NCBI RefSeq assembly: GCF_000218545.1
Contig: NC_015671.1
Location: forward strand, 1,922,001-1,986,000
Reading direction: 5' to 3'
From: Cellulomonas gilvus ATCC 13127
Lineage (GTDB): Bacteria; Actinomycetota; Actinomycetes; Actinomycetales; Cellulomonadaceae
Length of the DNA: 64,000 nucleotides
A program made the position numbers and the translations under genes. The first letter of the stretch is position 1, and every line of letters starts with the position of its first letter. Of the stretch, positions 11,097 through 19,250 are shown in pieces. The notes below the pieces were generated by a model that was not told where the DNA came from, did not search any database, and saw only the letters and a list, made by a program, of their open reading frames with translations.

Positions 11097-13367
11097 GTGC
11101 TTGGCTCCGTCCCCACCTGGGTCTGTGCCGTCCAGCTGGTCGCAGCCGGGGTGGTCGCAGGCCTCCTCGTGCTGCAGTGGCTGTGGTGGCGCACGGATCA
11201 GCGCCCGGTCGGCGCGGTGTGGGCGCTGGCCTGGTCGGGGTCCATCGGGGCGATGATGCTCGTCGGTGGTGTCGCCGGTCTCCTGCCCCACGGCACCGTG
11301 CGCACGGTGCTCGGCTTCGTCCACGCGCAGCTCATCGCGGCGTTCCTGCTGCTCGCGATCCCCGCGACGCGCGCGTTCGGCAAGGGCCCGCGGACCGCCT
11401 GGTGGCTGGTGGGCACGGCGCTGCCGCTCGCGGTGGGTGCGGCCACGTGGTTGACCCCCGAGGTCCGCGAAGGGGCCGAGCGCGCGGACCTCCTGGTCGG
11501 CGGGACGCTGCTGATCGCGACGGCCGTCGTCGTCGCCTACGTCGTGGTGACCGTCGGGCGCATGTCCGTCACCGTGTGGGGCGTCATCCTGGTGCTCGCC
11601 GGCTTCGAGTCGGTGACCATGCTCGTGGTCAGCGGGTTCATGCCCGACCGTGACATCAGCGCGCTCCTCGCGGCGCTGTGGGCCGTGCCGATCGCGTTCG
11701 GTCTCGCGGGTCTCGCGATGGTCCGGATCCGCCAGGAGCAGGAGCGCGCCCGCCGCTTCCACCGGATGCGTGACGCGACCGCACGCCTCGCGAACGCGGC
11801 CTGGTTCTCGCGCGACGCCGACGCCCTGCTGCTCAAGGCACGTGACGAGGCACGCACCGTGCTGCACGACCCGACCGTCGAGGCGTCGTTGCGGCCCATC
11901 GCGCACGGGCGGTTCGTGTGCGAGCTGTTCGGCACGGGCGCGCACGACGCACAGGCCCGTGCGCTCCTCGTCGATCTCGCCCAGATCGTCTCGACGGCCG
12001 CGGAGCGGTACGCGCTCACCCGGCGCCTCGAGCGCACGGCCTTCGCCGACGCGCTCACGGGGCTGCCCAACCGTCGCGCGGTCGAGAAGCACCTGCACGA
12101 CGTGCTCGAGCGGGCCAACGTCGAGCGCACGCGCGTCTCGCTCGTCTACTGCGACCTGGACGGCTTCAAGCGGTTCAACGACATCCACGGGCACGCGGGC
12201 GGCGACGACGTCCTGGTGCGCGTCGCGCAGTACCTGCGCACGGTGTGCCCGGGCGACGACACGTACGTCGGCCGGCTCGGGGGCGACGAGTTCGTCGTCG
12301 TGCTGTCGCGCGCCCCGATGGAGCCCGACCTGATCCACCTGGCGCGGCAGGTCCGGGAGGGCTTCGTCGACCGCACCGTGGGCACGCGCCCCTCGCGCCT
12401 GTCGGTCGGCATCGCGACGTGGCAGCCCGGAGACGTCGTCGACGTCGAGGCGCTCGTCCGGCACGCCGACACCGCGATGCTCGAGGCCAAGAAGTCGCGG
12501 ACCGGCTTCCGCGTGTTCGACCGTGCCCTGCGGCGCGCGGTCGAGGCCGAGCGGCTGCAGCGGTCCGCGCTCGAGGCCGCCGTCGCGGACGGCCTGTTCA
12601 CCGCGCACTACCAGCCGATCGTCGACTCGCGGACGCTCGAGGTGCTGCAGGTCGAGGCGCTCGCCCGGTGGGACCACCACGGCCAGCTGATCCTGCCGGT
12701 CGACTGGCTCGACCTGGCCGAGGAGACGGGCCTGATCGTGCCGATCGGCCTGTCGATCCTGGGTCAGGCCCGACGCGCGCTCGACCGGTTCCAGATGCCG
12801 GTCTCGGTCAACCTCGCGGCGCGCCACCTGGCCGACCCGGACGCGCTGGACCAGATCGAGACCGCGTGGGGCGACACGTACTGGGAGCACCTGACGCTCG
12901 AGATCACCGAGAGCGCGCTCGTGCAGACGGCGTCGGCCATCCCCGTGCTGTCGCAGCTGCGGGCGCGTGGCGTACGGATCGCGGTCGACGACTTCGGCAC
13001 CGGCTACTCCTCGCTCGCGCGGCTGTCCCGGCTGCCCGTCGACGTGCTCAAGATCGACCGCTCGTTCGTGCGCGAGGTCGGCACCGAACGCGGCGCGTCC
13101 GTGATCCGCTCGATCGTCGAGCTCGCGTCGGCGCACGGGCTGGACGTCGTCGCCGAGGGCGTCGAGCGCGCGGCGGACCTCGCGGCCCTCGTCGACCTCG
13201 GTGTGCGCCGCGTGCAGGGCAACCTGCTGGGCCGTGCGATGGCGACCATCCCCGTGCGCGGCCCCCGCCCCGGCTCGCCGGGTGAGGAGACCCGGCCGCT
13301 GCGCGTGGTGCCGAACCCGCGTCCCACGGACGACGACGAGCCGCACCGGTTCCCGCAGCACGCCTGA
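11097..13367 (+). CDS. seven-TM diguanylate cyclase / c-di-GMP phosphodiesterase (GGDEF-EAL)
   Basis: 756 residues from the GTG at 11097; the start is uncertain because GGGAG is 16 bases upstream, and a CTG at 11088 is better spaced but rare. Seven hydrophobic helices fill about residues 5-215, then a linker. In the GGDEF domain (about 300-460) residues 395-399 read GGDEF and YCDLDGFKRFND binds GTP and metal; the inhibitory RxxD site before GGDEF is not seen. In the EAL domain (about 490-730) EAL is at 520-522, with NLAARHL, LEITESAL, DDFGTGYSSL, KIDRSFV and AEGVE, so both activities look intact. It is divergent from the peptidases and convergent with nusB, and is probably monocistronic. Confidence 0.94.
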   Translation: MLGSVPTWVCAVQLVAAGVVAGLLVLQWLWWRTDQRPVGAVWALAWSGSIGAMMLVGGVAGLLPHGTVRTVLGFVHAQLIAAFLLLAIPATRAFGKGPRTAWWLVGTALPLAVGAATWLTPEVREGAERADLLVGGTLLIATAVVVAYVVVTVGRMSVTVWGVILVLAGFESVTMLVVSGFMPDRDISALLAALWAVPIAFGLAGLAMVRIRQEQERARRFHRMRDATARLANAAWFSRDADALLLKARDEARTVLHDPTVEASLRPIAHGRFVCELFGTGAHDAQARALLVDLAQIVSTAAERYALTRRLERTAFADALTGLPNRRAVEKHLHDVLERANVERTRVSLVYCDLDGFKRFNDIHGHAGGDDVLVRVAQYLRTVCPGDDTYVGRLGGDEFVVVLSRAPMEPDLIHLARQVREGFVDRTVGTRPSRLSVGIATWQPGDVVDVEALVRHADTAMLEAKKSRTGFRVFDRALRRAVEAERLQRSALEAAVADGLFTAHYQPIVDSRTLEVLQVEALARWDHHGQLILPVDWLDLAEETGLIVPIGLSILGQARRALDRFQMPVSVNLAARHLADPDALDQIETAWGDTYWEHLTLEITESALVQTASAIPVLSQLRARGVRIAVDDFGTGYSSLARLSRLPVDVLKIDRSFVREVGTERGASVIRSIVELASAHGLDVVAEGVERAADLAALVDLGVRRVQGNLLGRAMATIPVRGPRPGSPGEETRPLRVVPNPRPTDDDEPHRFPQHA

Positions 13368-13386
13368 GCCCGGGCCGGACCGACCC

Positions 13387-13418
13387 GAGGCCCGCACCCC
13401 GGTGGGGACGCGGGCCTC
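13387..13418. terminator. bidirectional hairpin between the GGDEF-EAL gene and nusB
   Basis: Perfect 9-bp inverted repeat (GAGGCCCGC at 13387-13395, GCGGGCCTC at 13410-13418) in the gap between two convergent stops, so it can serve both strands. Confidence 0.75.
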
Positions 13419-13439
13419 GTCGTGACGTCGACGCGGGCG

Positions 13440-13856
13440 TCAGGCCAGCAGCATCGGCTTGAGCTCGACCACACGGCCCAGCAGGCCGTTGACGAACGTG
13501 GGCGACTCGTCGGTCGAGAGCGCCTTGGCCAGCTCGACCGCCTCCGAGACGGCCACCGCGTCGGGCACGTCGTCGTTGAACAGGATCTCCCACGTGCCGA
13601 TGCGCAGCAGCGCACGGTCCACCGCGGGCATCCGCTCGATCGTCCACCCGTGCGAGTGCGACGCGAGCACCTCGTCGATGCGTGCGCGCTGCGCGACCAC
13701 GCCCTCGACGATGTCGACCGCGTACTGCGGCAGCGCCGACTCCGTGCCGGGCTCCGCGATCCGCTGCGCGAGCAGGGTCACGGGCGCGAGGTCGCGCTGG
13801 TCGGCCTCGAAGAGCACGTCGAGCGCCCGCTTGCGGGCCTTGGACCGGGCACCCAC
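13440..13856 (-). CDS. nusB: transcription antitermination protein NusB
   Basis: All-helical RNA-binding factor of rRNA antitermination, 138 residues. The N-terminal arginine-rich motif GARSKARKRALDVLFEAD and the later EILFNDDVPDAVAVSEAVELA and FVNGLLGRVVE are family hallmarks. The GTG start lies one base after the efp stop, so it is coupled to efp, the usual actinobacterial efp-nusB order. In many relatives pyrR follows at once; here the GGDEF-EAL and peptidase genes intervene. Confidence 0.96.
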   Translation of the reverse strand: MGARSKARKRALDVLFEADQRDLAPVTLLAQRIAEPGTESALPQYAVDIVEGVVAQRARIDEVLASHSHGWTIERMPAVDRALLRIGTWEILFNDDVPDAVAVSEAVELAKALSTDESPTFVNGLLGRVVELKPMLLA

Positions 13857-13857
13857 G

Positions 13858-14421
13858 TCAGTCGTTCACGCGGCCCAGGTAGGAGCCGTCGCGCGTGTCG
13901 ACCTTGACCTTGGTGTTGGCCTCGAGGAACAGCGGGACCTGGATCTCGTAGCCCGTCTCGAGCGTGGCGGGCTTGGTGCCGGCCGACGAGCGGTCGCCCT
14001 GCAGACCCGGCTCGGTGTACGTCACCTCGAGCACGACCGACGGCGGCAGCTCGATGTACAGCGGCGCGCCGTCGTTCGTCGCGACGAGCGCGTTCTGGCT
14101 CTCGAGCATGAAGTTGGCCGCATCGCCGACCGTGGCCGCGGGCACCGTGATCTGGTCGTACGTGTCCGTGTCCATGAACACGAAGTCGTCGCCGTCCTTG
14201 TACAGGTACTGCATCTCGCGCTTGTCGACGTTCGCCGTCTCGACCTTGATGCCGGCGTTGAACGTCTTGTCGACGACCTTGCCGCTCAGCACGTTCTTGA
14301 GCTTGGTGCGCACGAACGCGCCGCCCTTGCCCGGCTTGACGTGCTGGAACTCGACGACGGTCCAGAGCTGGCCGTCGATGCGCAGCACGGTGCCGTTCTT
14401 GAGGTCGTTGGTGGTCGCCAC
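13858..14421 (-). CDS. efp: translation elongation factor P
   Basis: Relieves ribosome stalling at polyproline. 187 residues, typical for three OB-like domains. The tip loop reads [12 protein letters not shown] with Lys32 at the tip position. The C-terminal signature [14 protein letters not shown]...LESQNALV and [12 protein letters not shown] is clear. It starts at a GTG with AGGAAG upstream. No epmA-like modifying enzyme is seen here, so whether Lys32 is modified cannot be judged. It is first in an efp-nusB pair. Confidence 0.97.
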   Translation of the reverse strand: MATTNDLKNGTVLRIDGQLWTVVEFQHVKPGKGGAFVRTKLKNVLSGKVVDKTFNAGIKVETANVDKREMQYLYKDGDDFVFMDTDTYDQITVPAATVGDAANFMLESQNALVATNDGAPLYIELPPSVVLEVTYTEPGLQGDRSSAGTKPATLETGYEIQVPLFLEANTKVKVDTRDGSYLGRVND

Positions 14422-14575
14422 GATTCGTCGCTTCCTGTCGAGGATGAGGTCAGGTGGCGGCGGGACGGTGCGCCGCCAGGTCCTCCGACGACGAGCACGA
14501 CGACGGCTTCCCGGCTCGCGCGTCTGTCCGGCCGCAGGCCGTCGGACATCCTACCGCGAGCCGGTCATCGTCCGA

Positions 14576-15070
14576 TCAGGACAGCAGCGCCCGTGCCGCG
14601 GCGGCGACCGCGACCGACCACACGAGCGACGCGAGCGTCCCGATCACGAAGCGCTCGGACGCCCCCGGGTTCTCGCGGAGCTCCGGGTACCGGCCGAGGC
14701 CCTTGACCGCCACGACGACGGCGACTCCCTCCGGCACGCCGAGCAGCACGCTGCCCGCGACCGCGAGCCGCTCCAGGATCCCGATCCAGGTACCCCCGCG
14801 CAGCACGGCCATGGCCCGCGGCCCCTCGGGCCCGTCGGACGACGCCTCTGCGCGCGGCTGTGCCGCGGCCGGCGCCACGTCCGGCGCGGCCGTACCGGCC
14901 GCCGGGTCAGCCGTGTGCTCGCCGACCGCGGAGGTGCCCGGCGCCGGTTCGGCCGAGCCGGCGTCGCCCGAACGGGACGCGAGGCGCAGCACGCCGGCCA
15001 CCACGGGCCAGCCCGCACCCGCCGCCACGACGAGTGCGAGCGCCACCACGAGTGCATCGACGCCGTCCAC
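14576..15070 (-). CDS. DUF3307-like membrane protein
   Basis: 164 residues from the GTG at 15070, which has GGGAGGGGG upstream; the open frame extends 23 residues further without support. One membrane helix lies at residues 5-25, then an Ala/Pro-rich linker, then two hydrophobic segments near the end. The C-terminal half carries GTWIGILERLAV, VVVAVKGLGRYPEL and ERFVIGTLASLVWS, resembling the end of DUF3307 (IGyLER, aaKs..R, iGTL.S). The first half of DUF3307 appears to be replaced. It lies 96 bases after a SatD-like gene, and SatD and DUF3307 proteins are recurrent neighbours elsewhere. Function unknown. Confidence 0.6.
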   Translation of the reverse strand: MDGVDALVVALALVVAAGAGWPVVAGVLRLASRSGDAGSAEPAPGTSAVGEHTADPAAGTAAPDVAPAAAQPRAEASSDGPEGPRAMAVLRGGTWIGILERLAVAGSVLLGVPEGVAVVVAVKGLGRYPELRENPGASERFVIGTLASLVWSVAVAAAARALLS

Positions 15071-15166
15071 CCGGCCCCCTCCCGCCCCGGCGGACCTCCC
15101 GCCGCAGGTGAGACAAGCACATCGGCGCGCCGCACGCACGCGTCCCGGCGGTGCGGCGGCGGTTCG

Positions 15167-15832
15167 TCAGCCCTGGGCCAGGTCCAGCAGGCGCGCTGCG
15201 GCCCGGCGCGCCGCGAGCTCCTCCTGCCACAGGGCGGTGCGCAGGCGCTGGCTGACGGCCTGCTGCGACACACCCATGCGTGCGGCCACGTCCTCCTGGC
15301 GCGCGTCGGGCCCGGCCTGCTCGACCGCGTCGATCGCCTCCCACCCCGCCGTGGAGCGCCGCGCGGCGGTCGCAGCCGCCAGCATGAGGACCGCCTCGGC
15401 GTCGAGGCCCGCGTCATGATGTGCACCCCGCACCGCGAGCGGCACCACACGCTGCCGGCTCTTCGCGGCCTCGACCGCGTCGCGCGCGAGCACGAAGCCC
15501 GCCCCGGAGCCCGCGCGCGTGCTCGGCGGCAGCGGCTCGTCGACGGGTCCGCACCCGACGCCGACGCTCCACCCGCCCCACCGCAGGACGGTCAGCACCA
15601 CCTCGACGACCAGCCGCGGGTCGTCGAGCACCCCCTGCACCTCGTCCCCCACGGTCCGCTCGACCCCGAGGACCACCCCCCGTCGCCCCTCGCCCTCCCC
15701 CTCGCCCCCGAGCCGAGTTTTCGAGGATCCGGCGACGATCCCCGGCCACTTCCTCTCACTCCTGGCCAGGAGGTCGGGGACCAGGTCCGTCGAGGTGCGG
15801 CTGTTGCGCTGGTCGATCGTCAGGACGTACAC
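15167..15832 (-). CDS. SatD-like protein with C-terminal helix-turn-helix
   Basis: 221 residues from a GTG. The start YVLTIDQRNSRTS and region VLDDPRLVVEVVLTVLRWGGWSVGVGCG resemble SatD proteins, whose function is poorly known (named from a streptococcal acid-tolerance operon). The last 50 residues contain a likely HTH, QEDVAARMGVSQQAVSQRLR, followed by ALWQEELAARRAAARLL, so it may be a DNA-binding regulator that also senses something through the N-terminal domain. It follows the DUF559-like gene by 21 bases and precedes the DUF3307-like gene; the three may form one unit. Confidence 0.6.
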   Translation of the reverse strand: MYVLTIDQRNSRTSTDLVPDLLARSERKWPGIVAGSSKTRLGGEGEGEGRRGVVLGVERTVGDEVQGVLDDPRLVVEVVLTVLRWGGWSVGVGCGPVDEPLPPSTRAGSGAGFVLARDAVEAAKSRQRVVPLAVRGAHHDAGLDAEAVLMLAAATAARRSTAGWEAIDAVEQAGPDARQEDVAARMGVSQQAVSQRLRTALWQEELAARRAAARLLDLAQG

Positions 15833-15853
15833 GGGGACATGGTTGCAGGCTTG

Positions 15854-16768
15854 TTAGTGGATCGACAAGCCCCGAGACTTGTTGTCGATCAGGGCGATGG
15901 TGTCGCGGATCTGGCGGACGACCCTCTCCGGGCACTGCGTCAGGTCGTGCCACGTGAAGCGCAGCACCGTGCAGCCGGCGGCGACGAGGAGGTTCTGCCG
16001 CTCGCGGTCGGCCTGGAACCGGCCCGGGCCGTGCGCCGAGCGCCCGTCCACCTCGACGACGAGGCGCACCGCCGGGAAGTACACGTCCGCGCGCGCCGCG
16101 ACCCCGACCTCGGCGAGCAGCGGGACGTTGCCGCGCCAGCCGGTGATCCCGGCGGCTCGCAGCAACGCGTGCAGACGCTCCTCGGCCACCGTGACCGCCC
16201 CGGAGCGCAGCCGCTCGGCCGCGAGCCGACGCCGGACGTTGCCCCAGGCGCCGGGGCGTCCGACGAGCCACCGGTCGATCACCTCGGGGCTCAGCAGGTC
16301 CCGCGACGCGACCCAGGCGAGCAGCGCGTCGGACTCCGTGCGCGGCAGTCGGCCCAGGCAGTCCAGGATCGTGCGCTCCCTCGTCGTGATGCGTCCCGGC
16401 CCGAGCGGCGCGGCCTCGTCCGCGGCCACGGACACCAGGTGCGGCTGGAGCGCGCCACGGGCGGCCCGACGGGTGGGCACCAGGACGTGCACGCGCCCGT
16501 CGTCGTCCACCGGCAGCCGGTGCACCCGCGCAGCGGTTCCCCACGCGACCACCGAGTCGGGCCAGGTCAGCGCCGCGGCGAGCGCGACGTGCCGCGGTGC
16601 GACGACGAGTGACGATGCCACCAGCCCGTCCCCGACGAGCCGGCGCCACGACCCGTTGCCCAGCCTCGTCCTGACCTGCGACCGCGTCAACCCCGCCGCG
16701 TACGCCATCCGCGCGGTGAACACGCCGCCGACGCTCCCCGGCGGCACCTCCTGCTCCCCCACCCGCAC
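15854..16768 (-). CDS. DUF559 / AbiEi-like protein (winged-helix N-terminus, Vsr-like nuclease fold C-terminus)
   Basis: Up to 304 residues; the start is uncertain (GTG at 16768, or a later GTG near 16745 behind GGAGCAGGAG). The N-terminal part (FTARMAYAAGLTRSQVRTRLGNGSWRRL) is typical of the winged-helix domain seen in AbiEi-type antitoxins. The C-terminal 90 residues (RADVYFPAVRLVVEVDG, RFQADRERQNLLVAAG, VLRFTWHDL) match the DUF559/Vsr-like endonuclease fold, with the Asp and ExD positions of a PD-(D/E)XK site visible. Actinobacteria carry many such genes, often without a partner toxin. No AbiEii toxin is adjacent, so a toxin-antitoxin role is not supported. Confidence 0.75.
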   Translation of the reverse strand: MRVGEQEVPPGSVGGVFTARMAYAAGLTRSQVRTRLGNGSWRRLVGDGLVASSLVVAPRHVALAAALTWPDSVVAWGTAARVHRLPVDDDGRVHVLVPTRRAARGALQPHLVSVAADEAAPLGPGRITTRERTILDCLGRLPRTESDALLAWVASRDLLSPEVIDRWLVGRPGAWGNVRRRLAAERLRSGAVTVAEERLHALLRAAGITGWRGNVPLLAEVGVAARADVYFPAVRLVVEVDGRSAHGPGRFQADRERQNLLVAAGCTVLRFTWHDLTQCPERVVRQIRDTIALIDNKSRGLSIH

Positions 16769-16910
16769 CGGCGCAGCATCCCGCGACCGCCCACCGAACC
16801 TCCGCGGCCGTCCACAACCCTCCCCACCCCGGCCACGAGTGAGAGAGATCGGCGACCCAGAGCCGCCATTTCCTCTCAGACCTCGGTGGGGCGGGCTCTG
16901 ACGGGCGGGG

Positions 16911-17348
16911 TCAGGGGTGGGTGAGGGCCTGGAGCGCCAGGTGGTAGGAGGTCAGGCCGAAACCCGCGATGGTGCCCGTGGCGACCGGTCCGACCACTGA
17001 GCGGTGGCGGAACGCCTCACGCGCGTACGGGTTGGTGATGTGGACCTCGATCAGCCGCAGCTGCGCGCCGGTCACCTGTGCGGCCGCGTCGCGCAGCCCG
17101 TAGGAGTAGTGCGTGAACGCGGCGGGGTTGAGGACCACGTCGCTACGGGTGTCCACCGCCTCGTGCAGCCAGCCGATCATGGTGGCCTCGTCGTCGGTCT
17201 GCCGGACGTCGACGTCCAGCCCCAGCTCCGCGCCCCACCCCTGCACCGCGGCGACCAGGTCCGGGAAGGTCTGCGAGCCGTACACCTCGGGCTCGCGCGT
17301 GCCGAGCCGCGCCAGGTTCGGGCCGTTCAGGACCAGCACGCGCGTCAT
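16911..17348 (-). CDS. aroQ: type II 3-dehydroquinate dehydratase
   Basis: Third step of the shikimate pathway. 145 residues from the ATG at 17348, the usual size for the dodecameric type II enzyme; the open frame runs 13 residues further but the conserved start MTRVLVLNGPNLARLG fixes the site. Key residues: Tyr in TREPEVYGSQT, the catalytic His in NPAAFTHYSYGLRDA, LIEVHITNPYAREAFRHRSVV, and TGTIAGFGLTSYHLAL. It follows aroB by 55 bases and ends the aroK-aroB-aroQ run. Confidence 0.96.
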   Translation of the reverse strand: MTRVLVLNGPNLARLGTREPEVYGSQTFPDLVAAVQGWGAELGLDVDVRQTDDEATMIGWLHEAVDTRSDVVLNPAAFTHYSYGLRDAAAQVTGAQLRLIEVHITNPYAREAFRHRSVVGPVATGTIAGFGLTSYHLALQALTHP

Positions 17349-17403
17349 GCCGCTCACCCTAGGGTGGCCGCACGGGCCGCCCGGCACGACACGGCGGACC
17401 GGG

Positions 17404-18525
17404 TCACAGAGGGATGGCCGACGAGGTGGTCGCGCCCTCGGCGACCTCGGCGTAGGCGGCAGCCAGGAGCGCGGGGTCCGGGCCCTCGAGCCGCGACGGC
17501 CGGCCGATGTCCTCGAGCACGACGAACCGCAGCACGTCGCCGCGCGTCTTCTTGTCCCGGCGCATCGCGGTCAGCAGCCGCTCCCAGCGGTCGCCGCGGT
17601 ACGTCGTCGGCAGGCCCAGGGACGTGAGGATCGAGCGGTGCCGGTCCACGACCTCGTCGGAGAGCGTGCCCGCCAGGCGGGCCAGCTCGGCGACGAACAC
17701 CATGCCCACGGACACCGCGGCGCCGTGCCGCCACTGGTACCGCTCGACGTGCTCCACGGCGTGGCCGAACGTGTGCCCGTAGTTGAGGATCTCCCGCAGC
17801 CCGGCCTCGCGCAGGTCCTCCCCCACCACGCGTGCCTTGACGGCGATCGCGCGCTCGACCAGCTCGAGCAGCACGTCCGACGACGACGCCGCGACCGGGT
17901 CCTTGAGGAGGTCCACGTTCGCCTCGACCAGCTCGAGGATCCGCGGGTCGGCGATGAAGCCGGCCTTGACGATCTCGGCCAGCCCGGCGACGAAGTCGAA
18001 CGGCGCCATGGACGCGAGCGAGGCCAGGTCGCACAGCACGCCCGCGGGCGGGTGGAACGCGCCGACGAGGTTCTTGCCCTCGGCCGTGTTGATGCCCGTC
18101 TTGCCGCCGACCGCGGCGTCGACCATCGCGAGCACCGTCGTCGGGACGTGCACCACCTGGATGCCGCGCAGCCACGTCGCCGCGACGAACCCGCCCAGGT
18201 CGGTGGTCGCGCCGCCGCCGACCGCGACGATCGCGTCCGAGCGCGTGAAGTCGGCCTGGCCGAGCACACCCCAGCAGAACGCCGCGACCTGCGCGGTCTT
18301 GGCCTCCTCCGCGTCGGGCACCTGCGCGCCGAACGTCTCGTAGCCCGCGGCGCGCAGGTCCTCGATGATCGTATCCGCCGTGGTCGCCAGGGCGGCGGGG
18401 TGCACGACGAGCACGCGCCGCACGTTGGTGCCCAGCACGCCGGGCAGCTCGCCCAGCAGGTGGTGGCCGATCACCACGTCGTAGGGCCGGTCGCCCCGGA
18501 CCGTCACCGTGCGCCGCTCGCTCAT
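17404..18525 (-). CDS. aroB: 3-dehydroquinate synthase
   Basis: Second step of the shikimate pathway, NAD- and zinc-dependent. 373 residues from the ATG at 18525; the larger open frame is an artefact of GC-rich sequence. Motifs: [43 protein letters not shown], and the zinc-binding [24 protein letters not shown] closes the active site. The ATG overlaps the aroK stop (ATGA), so aroK and aroB are coupled. Confidence 0.97.
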   Translation of the reverse strand: MSERRTVTVRGDRPYDVVIGHHLLGELPGVLGTNVRRVLVVHPAALATTADTIIEDLRAAGYETFGAQVPDAEEAKTAQVAAFCWGVLGQADFTRSDAIVAVGGGATTDLGGFVAATWLRGIQVVHVPTTVLAMVDAAVGGKTGINTAEGKNLVGAFHPPAGVLCDLASLASMAPFDFVAGLAEIVKAGFIADPRILELVEANVDLLKDPVAASSSDVLLELVERAIAVKARVVGEDLREAGLREILNYGHTFGHAVEHVERYQWRHGAAVSVGMVFVAELARLAGTLSDEVVDRHRSILTSLGLPTTYRGDRWERLLTAMRRDKKTRGDVLRFVVLEDIGRPSRLEGPDPALLAAAYAEVAEGATTSSAIPL

Positions 18526-19100
18526 GCGTCCCCCTCGTCCGTGCCGCCTGCGCGCGCGACGCGGATCGTCGCGAGCTCCGCCTCGATCGCCTCGGCCACG
18601 TCCGTCGGGCGCAGCCCGTCCGTGAGCACCCGCACCGTCGCCACCTGCTGGTACACGGGCCTGCGGGCCTCCATGAGCGCCTGCCAGCGCGCTCGGGGGT
18701 TGCCCAGCAGCAGCGGCCTGGCCTGGTTGAGCCCGACCCGCGGCACCGCGTGCGCGAGCGTCACGTCGAGGAACACCACCACGCCGCCGGCCTGCCGGTA
18801 GGCGGCGAGCACGTCCTGCGTGCCCGGGTCGAGGACCGCACCGCCGCCGAGCGCGAGCACGCCGTCGTGCTCGGCGACCGCGGCGGCGACCGCCTCGTGC
18901 TCGAGCGCCCGGAACGCGGGTTCGCCGTCGTCGACGAAGATGTCGCTGATCGCCTTGCCCGCCGTGGCCTCGACGTCCGCATCGGTGTCCCGCAGCGCCA
19001 GGTGCCACCGCTCCGCGAGGGCCGCCCCCACCGTCGACTTGCCCGATCCGGGCGGGCCGACGAGCACGATGCGGGGGCCTGGGCGGTCGGAGAACGGCAC
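18522..19100 (-). CDS. aroK: shikimate kinase
   Basis: Fifth step of the pathway, phosphorylates shikimate. 192 residues. P-loop [18 protein letters not shown], shikimate-binding [21 protein letters not shown], and the lid region [15 protein letters not shown] with its arginines. The start is a GTG at 19100 without a clear ribosome binding site. It is divergent from the Fn3 gene and separated from aroC by it; aroC-aroK-aroB are normally contiguous, so the Fn3 gene looks like an insertion. Confidence 0.95.
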   Translation of the reverse strand: MPFSDRPGPRIVLVGPPGSGKSTVGAALAERWHLALRDTDADVEATAGKAISDIFVDDGEPAFRALEHEAVAAAVAEHDGVLALGGGAVLDPGTQDVLAAYRQAGGVVVFLDVTLAHAVPRVGLNQARPLLLGNPRARWQALMEARRPVYQQVATVRVLTDGLRPTDVAEAIEAELATIRVARAGGTDEGDA

Positions 19101-19184
19101 GTGCCGGAGCGTAGTCCAGCCCCGTAGGGCGCCCGGGACCTGTCCGGCAGACGGGTGAATCGTCCCGCTCCGCGCGCTTGCGGC

Positions 19185-19212
19185 TCACCTCGTCACCACG
19201 GGCTGCCGATGC
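19185..19212 (+). promoter_or_regulatory. weak sigma-28-like promoter upstream of the Fn3 protein
   Basis: TCACC (19185-19189), 15 bases, GCCGATGC (19205-19212). The -10 element is identical to that of the 32192-32219 site and the spacing is the same as in the five pilus promoters, but the -35 element keeps only TCA. It lies 38 bases upstream of the proposed GTG start. Weaker evidence than for the pil sites. Confidence 0.4.
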
Positions 19213-19250
19213 CGTGACGAACCCTGTGACGAGTCATGCCTGGAGGCATC

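Noticed and set aside
15854..16768. AbiE-type toxin-antitoxin system
   Set aside because: Only the winged-helix and DUF559-like protein is present; no AbiEii nucleotidyltransferase gene next to it.
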